NCBI GenBank assembly: GCA_025937235.1
Contig: JAICRU010000008.1
Span: forward strand, 1-59,232
Direction of reading: 5' to 3'
DNA: 59,232 bases
Source: Acidimicrobiia bacterium
Lineage (GTDB): Bacteria > Actinomycetota > Acidimicrobiia > Spongiisociales > ZC4RG35
The notes under the pieces were generated by a model. The model was given only the letters and a program-made list of their open reading frames with translations, was not told where the DNA came from and did no database searches. Each line of letters starts with the position of its first letter. The stretch's first letter is position 1. A program made the position numbers and the translations under genes. This document shows, piece by piece, positions 1 to 9,085 of the stretch.

Positions 1-723
1 GAGTGGGGAATCGACTTCGGTGAGGTGAGTGTCAGAGACGAGGGGAACTGGCCGGTGTCCGAGCTCGACATGCACCAGATGCCCGAGGTGGTGGAGGGCT
101 TGGCCGGCTCGCTGGCTCGCGGGCCGCTCACGATCTACCTGGGCGGGGACAACGCGATCACCAGGCCCCTGGCCCGTTCGCTGTCCCCCGACCGCAAGAA
201 GGTGGGCCTCATCACCTTCGATGCACATCACGATGTCCGGACCCTCGAGCTCGGGCCAACCAACGGAGCCCCGGTGCGCGGCCTCATCGAGGAGGATGGC
301 CTGCCGGGCGAGAACGTGGCACAGGTCGGGATTCACTCCTTCGCAAACTCTGCCGAGTACCGCGCCTATTGCGACGAGCAGGGAGTCACCGTGTTGACCG
401 TTGCCGATGTCGCCCAGCGCGGAATCGGGTCGGTGGTCGAGGATGCTCTCACAGTGGTCGCGGTCAAGACCGACGCCGTTCATGTCGACGTCGACATCGA
501 CGTCCTCGATAGGGCCTTCGCCCCCGCCTGTCCCGGCGCTCGACCAGGCGGGCTCGCCCTACGCGACCTCGCCGAAGCGGTTCGCATCTGCGCCCGAAAC
601 CCCAAGGTGGCCGCCATCGATCTCGTGGAGGTGGATCCGGCCTCCGACCGGGACGGCCTCACCCTCGATGTCATGGCCCACCTGGCCCTGTCCGCCGTGG
701 CCGGGTACGCAGAGCGACCGTAG
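1..723 (+). CDS. Ureohydrolase (arginase/agmatinase/formimidoylglutamase family), 5' truncated by window edge
   Basis: Open from base 1 in frame (EWGIDFGEVSVRDEGNW...); GGDNAITRPLA, TFDAHHDVR and DVDIDVLDRAFAPACPG metal-site motifs. Confidence 0.85.
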   Translation, partial: EWGIDFGEVSVRDEGNWPVSELDMHQMPEVVEGLAGSLARGPLTIYLGGDNAITRPLARSLSPDRKKVGLITFDAHHDVRTLELGPTNGAPVRGLIEEDGLPGENVAQVGIHSFANSAEYRAYCDEQGVTVLTVADVAQRGIGSVVEDALTVVAVKTDAVHVDVDIDVLDRAFAPACPGARPGGLALRDLAEAVRICARNPKVAAIDLVEVDPASDRDGLTLDVMAHLALSAVAGYAERP

Positions 724-769
724 CCAAACGCGGCACGCATCGCGCCACGCACTGCGCAACGAATGAACG

Positions 770-1882
770 TCAGCCTCCGCTGATGACCTGCTCCGCCTCG
801 AGCCGGAGGCGGTCGCCGTCCCGATGGTCGAGAAACCCGTGGGGGAGACGCACCGGACGTGGGCCTTGGGAATGGCCGCGGACCATGTAGTTGGCCTCTT
901 CGGGGAACGGGATGTCCTGGTCCCATACACCGAGGAGTGCCTCGAGTTGCTCGACCGACTCCACTCGCGCCAGGGCATCACGCATCTGGGGGCCTGCCGG
1001 GAACCCCTTCAGGTACCAGGAGGGATGCTTGCGGAACAGCGAGATCCCGAACCGCTCCCCGAATTGCTCGACGAGCAGTCGAGCGTGGCGAACCATGATC
1101 CGGGCTACTTCGCCCGAGGTGGGCGGTGTCCGGAGCGGGCGGCCGGACATGACATCGGCGAGGTCACGGAACAACCAGGGCCGTCCGAGGCACCCTCGTC
1201 CCGCCACCACCCCGTCACAGCCGGTCGCGGACATCATCCTGACCGCGTCGGCGGCGGTCCAGATGTCACCATTGCCCAGGACCGGGATCGCGGTGATCGT
1301 CTGTTTCAGGCGGGCGATGGCCTGCCAGTCGGCGTCACCCGAGTAGAGCTGGCGGGCGGTGCGGGCGTGGAGCGCCACCGCGGCGGCACCCTCCTCCTCC
1401 GCCGCCAGCCCCGACTCCAGATAGGTCAGATGGTCGTCATCGATGCCTTTCCGGAACTTGACCGTCACCGGGATCTCGCCGGCGTTGAAGACCGCAGCGC
1501 GCACGATGGCACGGAACAGATCGCGCTTCCAGGGGAGGGCGGCCCCGCCGCCATGTCTTGTCACCTTCCCCATGGGGCACCCAAAGTTCATGTCGATGTG
1601 ATCGACCTGCTCGACATCGACCAGATAGGCGACCGCCTCACCGAGAGATCCCGGGTCGGTCCCGTAGAGCTGGATCGAGCGCGGAGTCTCGTCGGACGCG
1701 AATCGGGCCATTGCCCTGGTCTTCTCGTCACCTTCGACGAGGCCCCGGGCACCGATCATCTCCGATACGAAGAGCCCTGCTCCGTATTCGCGACAGAGAC
1801 GACGGAAGGGGGCGTTGGTGATGCCCGCCATGGGGGCGAGCACCACCGGCGGGTCGACCGGGATTGGTCCGATGCGGAGCAT
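770..1882 (-). CDS. dus: tRNA-dihydrouridine synthase
   Basis: MLRIGPIPVDPPVVLAPMAGITNAPFRRLCREYGAGL...DHIDMNFGCPMGKVTRHGGGAALP; TACCCT box 9 nt upstream of the ATG at 1882 (ORF track start is 1891). Confidence 0.93.
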   Translation of the reverse strand: MLRIGPIPVDPPVVLAPMAGITNAPFRRLCREYGAGLFVSEMIGARGLVEGDEKTRAMARFASDETPRSIQLYGTDPGSLGEAVAYLVDVEQVDHIDMNFGCPMGKVTRHGGGAALPWKRDLFRAIVRAAVFNAGEIPVTVKFRKGIDDDHLTYLESGLAAEEEGAAAVALHARTARQLYSGDADWQAIARLKQTITAIPVLGNGDIWTAADAVRMMSATGCDGVVAGRGCLGRPWLFRDLADVMSGRPLRTPPTSGEVARIMVRHARLLVEQFGERFGISLFRKHPSWYLKGFPAGPQMRDALARVESVEQLEALLGVWDQDIPFPEEANYMVRGHSQGPRPVRLPHGFLDHRDGDRLRLEAEQVISGG

Positions 1883-1945
1883 GGGCGGCAAAGGGTAGGT
1901 CGAATCGCCTCTCCTACCGTCTGGGGCAGATACGGGGTAGGAGCC

Positions 1946-2365
1946 TCAGCTGCCTGTCTGGAACTGGGTAGAGGTGACGTTCTGCAGGCGGACCTGGCCG
2001 CGGGCCACGAGCTTGCCGTCGTCTTCGCGTGTGACCGCCACCTGCCACAGCTGCTGGGTGCGGCCGCGGTGGATGGGGGTGGCCGCGCCGATGAGGACCC
2101 CATCGGTCGTGGCTCTCAGGAAATCTGTCTGATTGGACACGCCGACACAGCCGGCCATCCCGTTCTCCATCGCCCACAAGGCCGCGCCGGTGGAAGCGAG
2201 TGTCTCGATCAGCGTGCAATAGACGCCGCCATGGACCACCCCATATGGCTGAAGATGGATGTCCTTCAGCACCAACCTCCCCTCACAGACATCGACGGAG
2301 GCGTCCGTTATCTCGATTCCGGTGTGCCCGACGTAGGTGGGCCGATCCAGGAACGGGTTCTCCAT
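1946..2365 (-). CDS. PaaI-like hotdog-fold thioesterase
   Basis: GVVHGGVYCTLIETLASTGAAL and IHRGRTQQLWQVAV hotdog motifs; TGATG overlap with upstream gene. Confidence 0.8.
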   Translation of the reverse strand: MENPFLDRPTYVGHTGIEITDASVDVCEGRLVLKDIHLQPYGVVHGGVYCTLIETLASTGAALWAMENGMAGCVGVSNQTDFLRATTDGVLIGAATPIHRGRTQQLWQVAVTREDDGKLVARGQVRLQNVTSTQFQTGS

Positions 2366-3357
2366 CAGGCGCCACACCCGGAGGCGATCCGCGTCCCCGG
2401 ACCCTCATCGGTCGACTCCCACACCTCGACTCCGATCCCCTCGTAGTAGGCGCCGCTGAGCACGATCTCCATGACCGCGTCTCCGTTCAGGTCGGCCAGG
2501 GCCCCGATGGAGTAGGCCATCACGAATGGCTCGGTGGCGGTCACGATCACCGATTCGCCGAGGATCGATGTCCGCACGTCACCCTGCACCGTCTGCCGCA
2601 TGAAAGCGATCGAGTAGTCGCCGTCCTGGGCGAACAGGCCCTCGCTCACGTCCTCGGTGACCACCAACACCTCGTTGACCCCATCGCCTTCGAGATCGAC
2701 CTGCATGATCTGCTTGAGGGTGGGGTCGGGCACGTCGAGCCCGCGTTCGGCGAGCAGCTCGCTGGCGAACGCGGAATAGGTGCCGTCGTCCTCCAGCTGC
2801 TCGACGAGATGGGGCGTGATGACCCACGGCGCGGAGATGGCCAGACCCAACGGGCCCGGGAAGTCACCGAGCAGCTCCTCGTCTTCGAGCACGACGCCGG
2901 GATTGTTGACCGGCTCGCAGAGGATGGTCGGGGCACCGCCAGCCACGATGGCCTCTTGCCCGATGAACGCGACCTGATAATCCTCGCCCCCGACCACCGG
3001 GAGCACGGTCGTCGGCTCGACCTGGACCCACCCGGTGCCGTCCCACCATCCGAGAGCGCCAAACGCGGCTACGACCAGCGGTGTGTCGCTCCAGTTCCCG
3101 GCCACGGCAGCCGAGGTCGTCGTCGTGAGGGGGATCGAGGTGGTGGTGACAGCGGCGGTGGTCGTCGTCGAAACGCCCGTGCTGGTGGTGGTGGCAGGGG
3201 CGACCGTGGTCGTGTCGGCGGGCTCGGTGGTGGTGGTCGAGGCCACACTGGAGGTAGTGCTCGAGTCGGCGGGCTCATCGTCGTTCGCCACGAGGAACAC
3301 GACGGTCCCGATCAGAACCACGGAGAGTCCGGACAGGATCCAGGCGGTGCGGTTCAT
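2365..3357 (-). CDS. Membrane-anchored secreted protein with Thr-rich linker and FG-GAP/EF-hand-like repeats
   Basis: N-terminal TM helix (WILSGLSVVLIGTVVFLV), long Thr/Ser linker, DLEGDGVNEVLVV and DLNGDAVMEIVLSG loops. Confidence 0.75.
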   Translation of the reverse strand: MNRTAWILSGLSVVLIGTVVFLVANDDEPADSSTTSSVASTTTTEPADTTTVAPATTTSTGVSTTTTAAVTTTSIPLTTTTSAAVAGNWSDTPLVVAAFGALGWWDGTGWVQVEPTTVLPVVGGEDYQVAFIGQEAIVAGGAPTILCEPVNNPGVVLEDEELLGDFPGPLGLAISAPWVITPHLVEQLEDDGTYSAFASELLAERGLDVPDPTLKQIMQVDLEGDGVNEVLVVTEDVSEGLFAQDGDYSIAFMRQTVQGDVRTSILGESVIVTATEPFVMAYSIGALADLNGDAVMEIVLSGAYYEGIGVEVWESTDEGPGTRIASGCGA

Positions 3358-3366
3358 GCGGGCAAG

Positions 3367-3960
3367 TTACCGCCCGACCTTCATTGTGAAGCGAGTCAGC
3401 TCGGAGCCCGAGGCGGCGACCAGACGGCCCAGCAGGTGGATCGGGAGCCCGACCACAGTGGAAGGGCTGCCCACGACCCCGCTTACGAACATCCCGCCCA
3501 GGCCTTGTAATGCGTAGGCGCCGGCCTTGTCCAACGGCTCACCGGTGCCCACGTACCAGGCGATCTCCTCTTCGGTCATCGGGAGCATCGTGACCCTGGT
3601 GACGTCTACCAGCGACTCGAGTCGACGCCCGCCGTCCAACCACCCCACGGCGAGGCCGGTGAGCACTTCGTGGGAGTCCCCCTGCAGTCGGCGCAACATG
3701 GAGCGCGCCTCCTCGGGGTGACCGGGCTTGCCCATGACTCGGCCCTCGTGGACCACTGCAGTGTCGGCAGCAACCACGACCATGCCCTCTTCTGCGACCG
3801 CTTCCGCCTTGGCCCGCGCCACCCGCTCCACATACGATGCGGGCTGTTCTTCGGGCAGTCTCGTCTCGTCGACGTGCGGTGCCCGCATCTCGAAGTCGAG
3901 CCCGAGACGATCGAGAAGCTCCTTACGTCGTGGGGAACCGGAGGCGAGCACCAGCCTCAT
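3367..3960 (-). CDS. maf: Maf family nucleotide pyrophosphatase
   Basis: MRLVLASGSPRRKELLDRLGLDFEM...VVAADTAVVHEGRVMGKPGHPEEA; ATGA overlap with amidohydrolase. Confidence 0.93.
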   Translation of the reverse strand: MRLVLASGSPRRKELLDRLGLDFEMRAPHVDETRLPEEQPASYVERVARAKAEAVAEEGMVVVAADTAVVHEGRVMGKPGHPEEARSMLRRLQGDSHEVLTGLAVGWLDGGRRLESLVDVTRVTMLPMTEEEIAWYVGTGEPLDKAGAYALQGLGGMFVSGVVGSPSTVVGLPIHLLGRLVAASGSELTRFTMKVGR

Positions 3961-5024
3961 GCCACCAGCCTGCCCATCCTGATGACCCGCGAGGGATGAG
4001 CGAGCACCCTCGGATCCAAGCTCGGGTCCTCGCCGAACAGGACCGCATTGGCGTGCTCCCCCACCTCGAAGGCCGCAGCCCGGCCGGTCGCCCGATAGCC
4101 CGACCACGAGACTGCATCGACCACCGCCGACGGCGCCATTCCCATCTCCCATAGCCGCACCGCTTCAAGCGCCACCTCATGGGTCCTGATGGCCAGGTCC
4201 GTGCCGGTCAGGACGTGGACACCCGCCTCGACCGCCAGTTCCAGGTTGGCGGCGACGTTGACGAGGCCCTCCGTGAGGAGACGCCCGCCGGACGACCGTT
4301 CGCCGAGCTGCTCGATCACCTTCTCTATCTGGATGACCGTCGGCACCCAGCTGCCACCGCGCTCCCCGAGGGCCACCAGGTCGCGATCTGAGAGGAAGAG
4401 ACCGTGCTCGATCGAGTCCGCACCCGCCTCGACCGCCATGGCGGGCACCTCCCGAGCCATGGTGTGCACCGCTAGCCGGGCCCCGTTCGCCCGGGCCACC
4501 GCAACGGCCTGCGTCAATTCCGCTTCGGAGAAGTTGACCACAGGGCCGATGCCCTTTCGGGGCCAGTCCCCGATCAGCTTCACCCACCCCCTGCCATCGC
4601 GTGCCGCTCGTGATACCTCCTCTGTGATGCGGCCGGCTCCGACATCCCTGCCCAGCCCTGGCCAGTACCCATCTTCGACGGCGAGGATCACGCCCGCCGC
4701 CTCGACGTCGGGCCGCTCGTCGGCCGGGACCTGCTCCATCATGCGCACGACGGTCAGGTCCAGCCACCCTTTGTCCAGGATCACCCCCACTCCGGCTTCC
4801 AGGGCCCGTTTGGCCCGAACGCCTGTCTCCACGACATCACCCGGCCCGAAGCCCGTGGTGGCCCGGGCGAGATGGGCGTGTGCGTCGATGAGGCCGGGCA
4901 GGGCCCAGGTGTCCACCGGAGTTGACTCGTCGGGCACCCCCCAGGGATCGGCCCAACGACCGTCCAGCGTGTCACGTGTCAAGGTGTCTCCGCCCGGGAT
5001 GCGAAGCACCACTCGCAAGTGCAT
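3957..5024 (-). CDS. Amidohydrolase family protein
   Basis: ALPGLIDAHAHLARA...ANGARLAVHTM...GADSIEHGLFLSD...LTGTDLAI; start MHLRVVL with TACCGT 8 nt upstream. Confidence 0.85.
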   Translation of the reverse strand: MHLRVVLRIPGGDTLTRDTLDGRWADPWGVPDESTPVDTWALPGLIDAHAHLARATTGFGPGDVVETGVRAKRALEAGVGVILDKGWLDLTVVRMMEQVPADERPDVEAAGVILAVEDGYWPGLGRDVGAGRITEEVSRAARDGRGWVKLIGDWPRKGIGPVVNFSEAELTQAVAVARANGARLAVHTMAREVPAMAVEAGADSIEHGLFLSDRDLVALGERGGSWVPTVIQIEKVIEQLGERSSGGRLLTEGLVNVAANLELAVEAGVHVLTGTDLAIRTHEVALEAVRLWEMGMAPSAVVDAVSWSGYRATGRAAAFEVGEHANAVLFGEDPSLDPRVLAHPSRVIRMGRLVA

Positions 5025-5065
5025 TTCGTGCGACGGTAATGGCCGGCGGTGCCGATAATGATCAC

Positions 5066-6493
5066 ATGCCCCAGCTGCGGGATCACTCGATGGCCGGACC
5101 AATCCGTCTCGGCGCGGTCAGCGCTGTCTTCGCTGCACTTACTGCGTGCACACCGGCCGCCGACACCGCCTCGACCGGCGAACCGCCCGCCCCGGTGACC
5201 ACCGACGCCGTGACCGCCGCGGGCTCGTCCACGATCCCCGACGTCCGTCAGCTCCAACTGGTCGGGTGTGACCCCGTCGATCCCGACGTCGAGATCGTGT
5301 GTGAGACGTATGACCTGGTGCGACGGCACTACGTCGACGAGGTATCCGACGATGAGCTGGCGCGTGCCGCGGCGCGAGGGTTGGCGCAGCTGGATGACGC
5401 GGTCTCCCGCTCGGAGTTGGTGTGTCCGGCTCCGGCCACTCATTTCATCGAGACCTGTGAGCTGGCACTCGAGAAGGCCGACATCAGCACGGAGGGAGCC
5501 GAGGCGATGGTGTTCGGGATGGCCACATACGGCCTCGACCCCCATTCGGTCTACTTCGACCCGGAGGCCCTGGAGCTGGTCGAAGAGGAGCAGGCCGGGG
5601 AGATCCAGGGCATCGGCGCCATGGTCACCGCCGAAGACCCGGCCACCGGCGATGTCTGCAACGTCATCTCGGAGGAATGCCGAATGTCGATCGTCTCGAC
5701 CATCGAAGACACCCCAGCCGACCTCGCCGGGCTCGAGCCAGATGACGTGGTGCTCGCCGTGGACGGTGACGACATCGATGGCTGGACCGTCGACGAGGTC
5801 ACCGCGGTGGTGCGCGGGCCCGCTGGGTCTGAGGTGGTCCTGACCGTGGATCGGGAAGGAGAGATCTTCGACATCGATATCACCAGGGCGGCGTTCATCG
5901 TGCCCGCGGTGGAGAGCGAGGTGGTGGGCAGCACCGGCTATCTCGCCCTCAACATGTTCACCGACAACGCCGACGAGCTGTTCCAGGAGGCCCTCATCGA
6001 CCTGCTCGCCCGAGATGTCGAGACGCTCGTCGTGGACATGCGAAACAACCCCGGAGGCCTCCTCGACACCGCTATAGAGGTGGCGTCGGCCTTCCTCCCC
6101 GACGGTGAGGTGGTCGTGACCGAGGGACCCGACTCCTCCACGTCTTATCCCGTGTCCGGTGAGACCCTCGTGCCCGACGACATGCGAGTCGTCGTGGTCG
6201 TGAACGGGGCCAGTGCCTCGGCGTCCGAAGTGGTGTCCGCCGTGCTGCAAGAGCGCGGACGGGCAACGATCGTGGGCGAGAACACCTTCGGCAAGAACAC
6301 CGTCCAGCAGCGGTTCGCCCTCTCCAACGGGGGTGCCCTGAAGCTGACCATCGCCCGCTGGCTCACCCCTGGGGGCCATGATTTCGGGTCCATGGGCGTC
6401 ACCCCCGACGTCCGCAATGAGATCGAGACCCAGCTCCCCGTCGAGAGCGTGGTCCAGGAGGCCCTGGCCGCCTCGGTGACCCTGGGTGGCTAA
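5066..6493 (+). CDS. S41 family C-terminal processing peptidase (PDZ domain), predicted lipoprotein or secreted
   Basis: Signal peptide with AALTAC; PDZ region; catalytic NGASASASEVVSAVLQ and GENTFGKNTVQQRF. Confidence 0.9.
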   Translation: MPQLRDHSMAGPIRLGAVSAVFAALTACTPAADTASTGEPPAPVTTDAVTAAGSSTIPDVRQLQLVGCDPVDPDVEIVCETYDLVRRHYVDEVSDDELARAAARGLAQLDDAVSRSELVCPAPATHFIETCELALEKADISTEGAEAMVFGMATYGLDPHSVYFDPEALELVEEEQAGEIQGIGAMVTAEDPATGDVCNVISEECRMSIVSTIEDTPADLAGLEPDDVVLAVDGDDIDGWTVDEVTAVVRGPAGSEVVLTVDREGEIFDIDITRAAFIVPAVESEVVGSTGYLALNMFTDNADELFQEALIDLLARDVETLVVDMRNNPGGLLDTAIEVASAFLPDGEVVVTEGPDSSTSYPVSGETLVPDDMRVVVVVNGASASASEVVSAVLQERGRATIVGENTFGKNTVQQRFALSNGGALKLTIARWLTPGGHDFGSMGVTPDVRNEIETQLPVESVVQEALAASVTLGG

Positions 6494-6508
6494 ACCGCCA
6501 CGATCGAA

Positions 6509-7144
6509 TCAGCCCAACGGATACGCGATGCCAGTGTTGGCATGGCAGTCGTATCCGTGTGGGTTCTTGCCGAGATACTGCTGGTGGTAGTCCTCGGCAT
6601 AATAGAAATCGCCCAGTGGTGCGATCTCGGTGGTGATGTCGCCGAATCCAAGCGGGGTCAGCTCTGCCTGATACTTGTCCCGGGAGCGTTTTGCCGTCTC
6701 CAGCTGCTCATCGGTGGTCGTGTATATCGCCGATCGGTACTGCGTGCCGACGTCATTGCCCTGCTGCATTCCCTGGGTGGGGTCGTGGGTCTCCCAGAAC
6801 ACCTTGAGCAGGTCCTCATAGGACACCTGATCGGGCGAGTAGACCACCAGCACCACCTCGGAGTGCCCGGTGCGACCGGTGCACACCTCTTCGTAGCTCG
6901 GGTTGGGGGTGTAGCCCCCGGCGTACCCGACCGCCGTGGTGTAGACCCCATCCATCTTCCAGAACCGCCGTTCCGCCCCCCAGAAGCAGCCCATGCCGAA
7001 TACGGCAGTCTCGGTGCCTTCGGGGAAGGGGCCGACCAGCGGCCTTCCATTCACGAAATGGGCGGCCGGGACCTGAACCGCCTCCGCCCGGCCAGGGAGG
7101 GCGGCTGTCGCCTCCGGCATCTCACTCTTATTGCGTCCGAACAT
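6509..7144 (-). CDS. msrA: Peptide-methionine (S)-S-oxide reductase
   Basis: [55 protein letters not shown]. Confidence 0.96.
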   Translation of the reverse strand: MFGRNKSEMPEATAALPGRAEAVQVPAAHFVNGRPLVGPFPEGTETAVFGMGCFWGAERRFWKMDGVYTTAVGYAGGYTPNPSYEEVCTGRTGHSEVVLVVYSPDQVSYEDLLKVFWETHDPTQGMQQGNDVGTQYRSAIYTTTDEQLETAKRSRDKYQAELTPLGFGDITTEIAPLGDFYYAEDYHQQYLGKNPHGYDCHANTGIAYPLG

Positions 7145-7581
7145 CGGTCACCTCCGCTGAGTATTGGCTGGGGGGGGGGCCCGCCCCCCCCCCGGCCGGA
7201 CGCCCCCGCGGGCGCAAGCAGACAAAACACCGACACCCCAGGCGGCGGCCGGCACCCCCCCACCACAACCATCGTGGAGGCCGGCCTGATTCCCGAGAAG
7301 ACCTCGTGATGCGCCTCGCCCACCGCCGCTGCATCCGAGGCGTCGACGAGATAAGTCCTGGTTCGAATCACATCGTCGGCTCTTCCGCCCGCCTCTCCGA
7401 GTGCCTGGAGCGCGATTTGGAGACATCGTGCCGCTTGGGACTTGGGGTCGGGATCGACCGAGCCGTCGGGCCAGATAGGGGCGGTTCCGGAGACCACCAC
7501 CCGATCCCCCAGGCGGACTGCCCGACTGAACCCTATCGCCGTCTCGAATGGGCTTCCGGACTGGACATTCACCCGTTCCAT
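7051..7581 (-). CDS. RidA/YjgF-like protein with anomalous C-terminus (see findings)
   Basis: [13 protein letters not shown]...[26 protein letters not shown]...[17 protein letters not shown], then a non-family GC-rich tail running into msrA. Confidence 0.7.
   Translation of the reverse strand: MERVNVQSGSPFETAIGFSRAVRLGDRVVVSGTAPIWPDGSVDPDPKSQAARCLQIALQALGEAGGRADDVIRTRTYLVDASDAAAVGEAHHEVFSGIRPASTMVVVGGCRPPPGVSVFCLLAPAGASGRGGGGPPPQPILSGGDRCSDAIRVRCRRRQPPSLAGRRRFRSRPPIS
7170..7193. repeat. G10-CCCG-C10 perfect hairpin
   Basis: Direct read: ten G, loop cccg, ten C. Confidence 0.8.
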
Positions 7582-7656
7582 ATGTCCGGGAAGCTAGCCG
7601 GGCGAACGATCCCGCTTCTCGTGCCCACCCTGTTTCATTAACCTCCACGGGTTCCA

Positions 7657-8826
7657 ATGCGTGCGCTGCGCCCCCTTGTCGCCATTCCCCTGGTTCTGTT
7701 GGGGTTGACGGCGGCGGTCGGGCACCCCGTTCGGGCCGGAGCGCAGACCCTGGAGGAGAGCGAGGAAGAGGCCAGGGCGGCGGAGCGGCGAGCCGAGGCC
7801 GCTTCCGGGCTGGTCGACGGCGCAGTGGCTCGGAGAGCGGACATCGAGGCCAAACTCGCGACGAGCATCTCACGAATCAGTGACCTCTCGGCCGAGCTGT
7901 CCTCGGTGTCCTCGAGCCTCGACACACTGGCGTCGCAGATCGCCCACGGTGACGCCGAGCTCTCCGGAATCCAGGCCGACATCGAGGTCCATGCCGTCGA
8001 TGCCTACATGACGGCCCTGGCCGGCCCCGGCATGAACTTCGTAAACAGCGACAACGTAGAACAGGCCCTGGTCACCGGACAGGTCGTGGGTGACGTGGTG
8101 ACTTCCGGCGCGGCCCGGGTCAACGAGCTGGTGGCCCGACGCGAGGCCCTGGAGCGCCTCCGCGAGGACTTCGAGGTGCAAGAGCAGCGGGTTGCGGCCC
8201 TGAAGGCCGAGGTCGACGCCGAGGTCGAGCACCTTGCCGCGCTCTACGACGAAGCCGATGCGGCGGTGGGGCAGGCGGTCCGTGAGGCCAATGCCGCCGA
8301 CGCGGCCCACCGGGACGCGCTCAGCGCGGTCGACGCCGCCCAAGCCCGGGAGGCGGAGCGACGGCGTCAGGAGGAGCGAGGCACCACCACAACCAACCCG
8401 CCACCGCCCGCAGACGATGGCGGGGAAACCACCGCCACGACTGCCACGACGACCCCGCCGGCGCCGACCACGACCGTCGCTGACGGCGGCGGAGGTGGCA
8501 CGTCGGACTTCCCACCTGCGGTCGAACGTTGGCGTTCACTTGCCGCCGCCTATTTCCCCGGAGGCCGGGTGGATGAGGCCCTGGCCATCATCGACTGCGA
8601 GAGCCTCGGCGATCCGGACGCCTACAACCCCTACTCCGGCGCTTCAGGGCTGTTCCAATTCCTCCCCGCCACCTGGGCCTCGACCTCTCCCCAGGCCGGG
8701 TTCTCCGGTGCCAGCCCGTTCGATCCAGAGGCCAACGTCGGCACGGCGGCATGGCTGGCCAATCGTTATGCGGAGCTGGGACAGGGCTACTGGAGCCCCT
8801 GGTCATGTCGGAGGGTCCTGGGATGA
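7657..8826 (+). CDS. Secreted coiled-coil protein with C-terminal lysozyme/transglycosylase-like domain
   Basis: Signal peptide, coiled coil (EESEEEARAAERRAEAASG), Pro/Thr linker, IDCESLGDPDAYNPYSGASGLFQFLPATWAS. Confidence 0.85.
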   Translation: MRALRPLVAIPLVLLGLTAAVGHPVRAGAQTLEESEEEARAAERRAEAASGLVDGAVARRADIEAKLATSISRISDLSAELSSVSSSLDTLASQIAHGDAELSGIQADIEVHAVDAYMTALAGPGMNFVNSDNVEQALVTGQVVGDVVTSGAARVNELVARREALERLREDFEVQEQRVAALKAEVDAEVEHLAALYDEADAAVGQAVREANAADAAHRDALSAVDAAQAREAERRRQEERGTTTTNPPPPADDGGETTATTATTTPPAPTTTVADGGGGGTSDFPPAVERWRSLAAAYFPGGRVDEALAIIDCESLGDPDAYNPYSGASGLFQFLPATWASTSPQAGFSGASPFDPEANVGTAAWLANRYAELGQGYWSPWSCRRVLG

Positions 8827-9023
8827 GCTCGACTAGTGGCCGGGAGGCCGACGAACGGTGGTTCTACTGCCTCGATCACAAGTCCGTCGAGGCCTACGAG
8901 GGATGCCGGGCCGAGGTCCGCATCGGCCCGTTCCCTACCCGCGAGGAAGCGGCGGATGCCCTGGACACTGTGGCCCGACGCAACGAGGCGTGGGACACGG
9001 ATCCCGACTGGACGGACGACTGA
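8823..9023 (+). CDS. Small SPOR-like domain protein
   Basis: ATGA overlap with upstream gene; WFYCLDHKSVEAYEGCRAEVRIGPFPTREEAADALD. Confidence 0.65.
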   Translation: MSSTSGREADERWFYCLDHKSVEAYEGCRAEVRIGPFPTREEAADALDTVARRNEAWDTDPDWTDD

Positions 9024-9068
9024 GACGGGCCGACCATCCCCGGAATCGGCAATAGGCGGTCTATACCA

Positions 9069-9074
9069 TACAAT
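9069..9074 (+). promoter_or_regulatory. Putative -10 (TACAAT), 11 nt before the antiporter ATG
   Basis: Near-consensus hexamer in intergenic region. Confidence 0.35.
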
Positions 9075-9085
9075 CCCGCAGCCCG

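Noticed and set aside
824-2446. 540-aa + strand ORF
   Set aside because: Antisense to dus and thioesterase; composition typical of a high-GC shadow ORF, no domain recognised.
3100-3290. Apparent GTG/GTC microsatellite
   Set aside because: Explained by codons of the Thr-rich linker of the secreted protein on the minus strand.
4979-6379. 466-aa minus ORF opposite the S41 protease
   Set aside because: His/Gly/Asp-rich shadow frame of a confidently identified gene.
7365-7395. tRNA-like T-arm string CTGGTTCGAATCACA
   Set aside because: Falls inside the ridA coding region ([12 protein letters not shown]) with no acceptor or anticodon stems.
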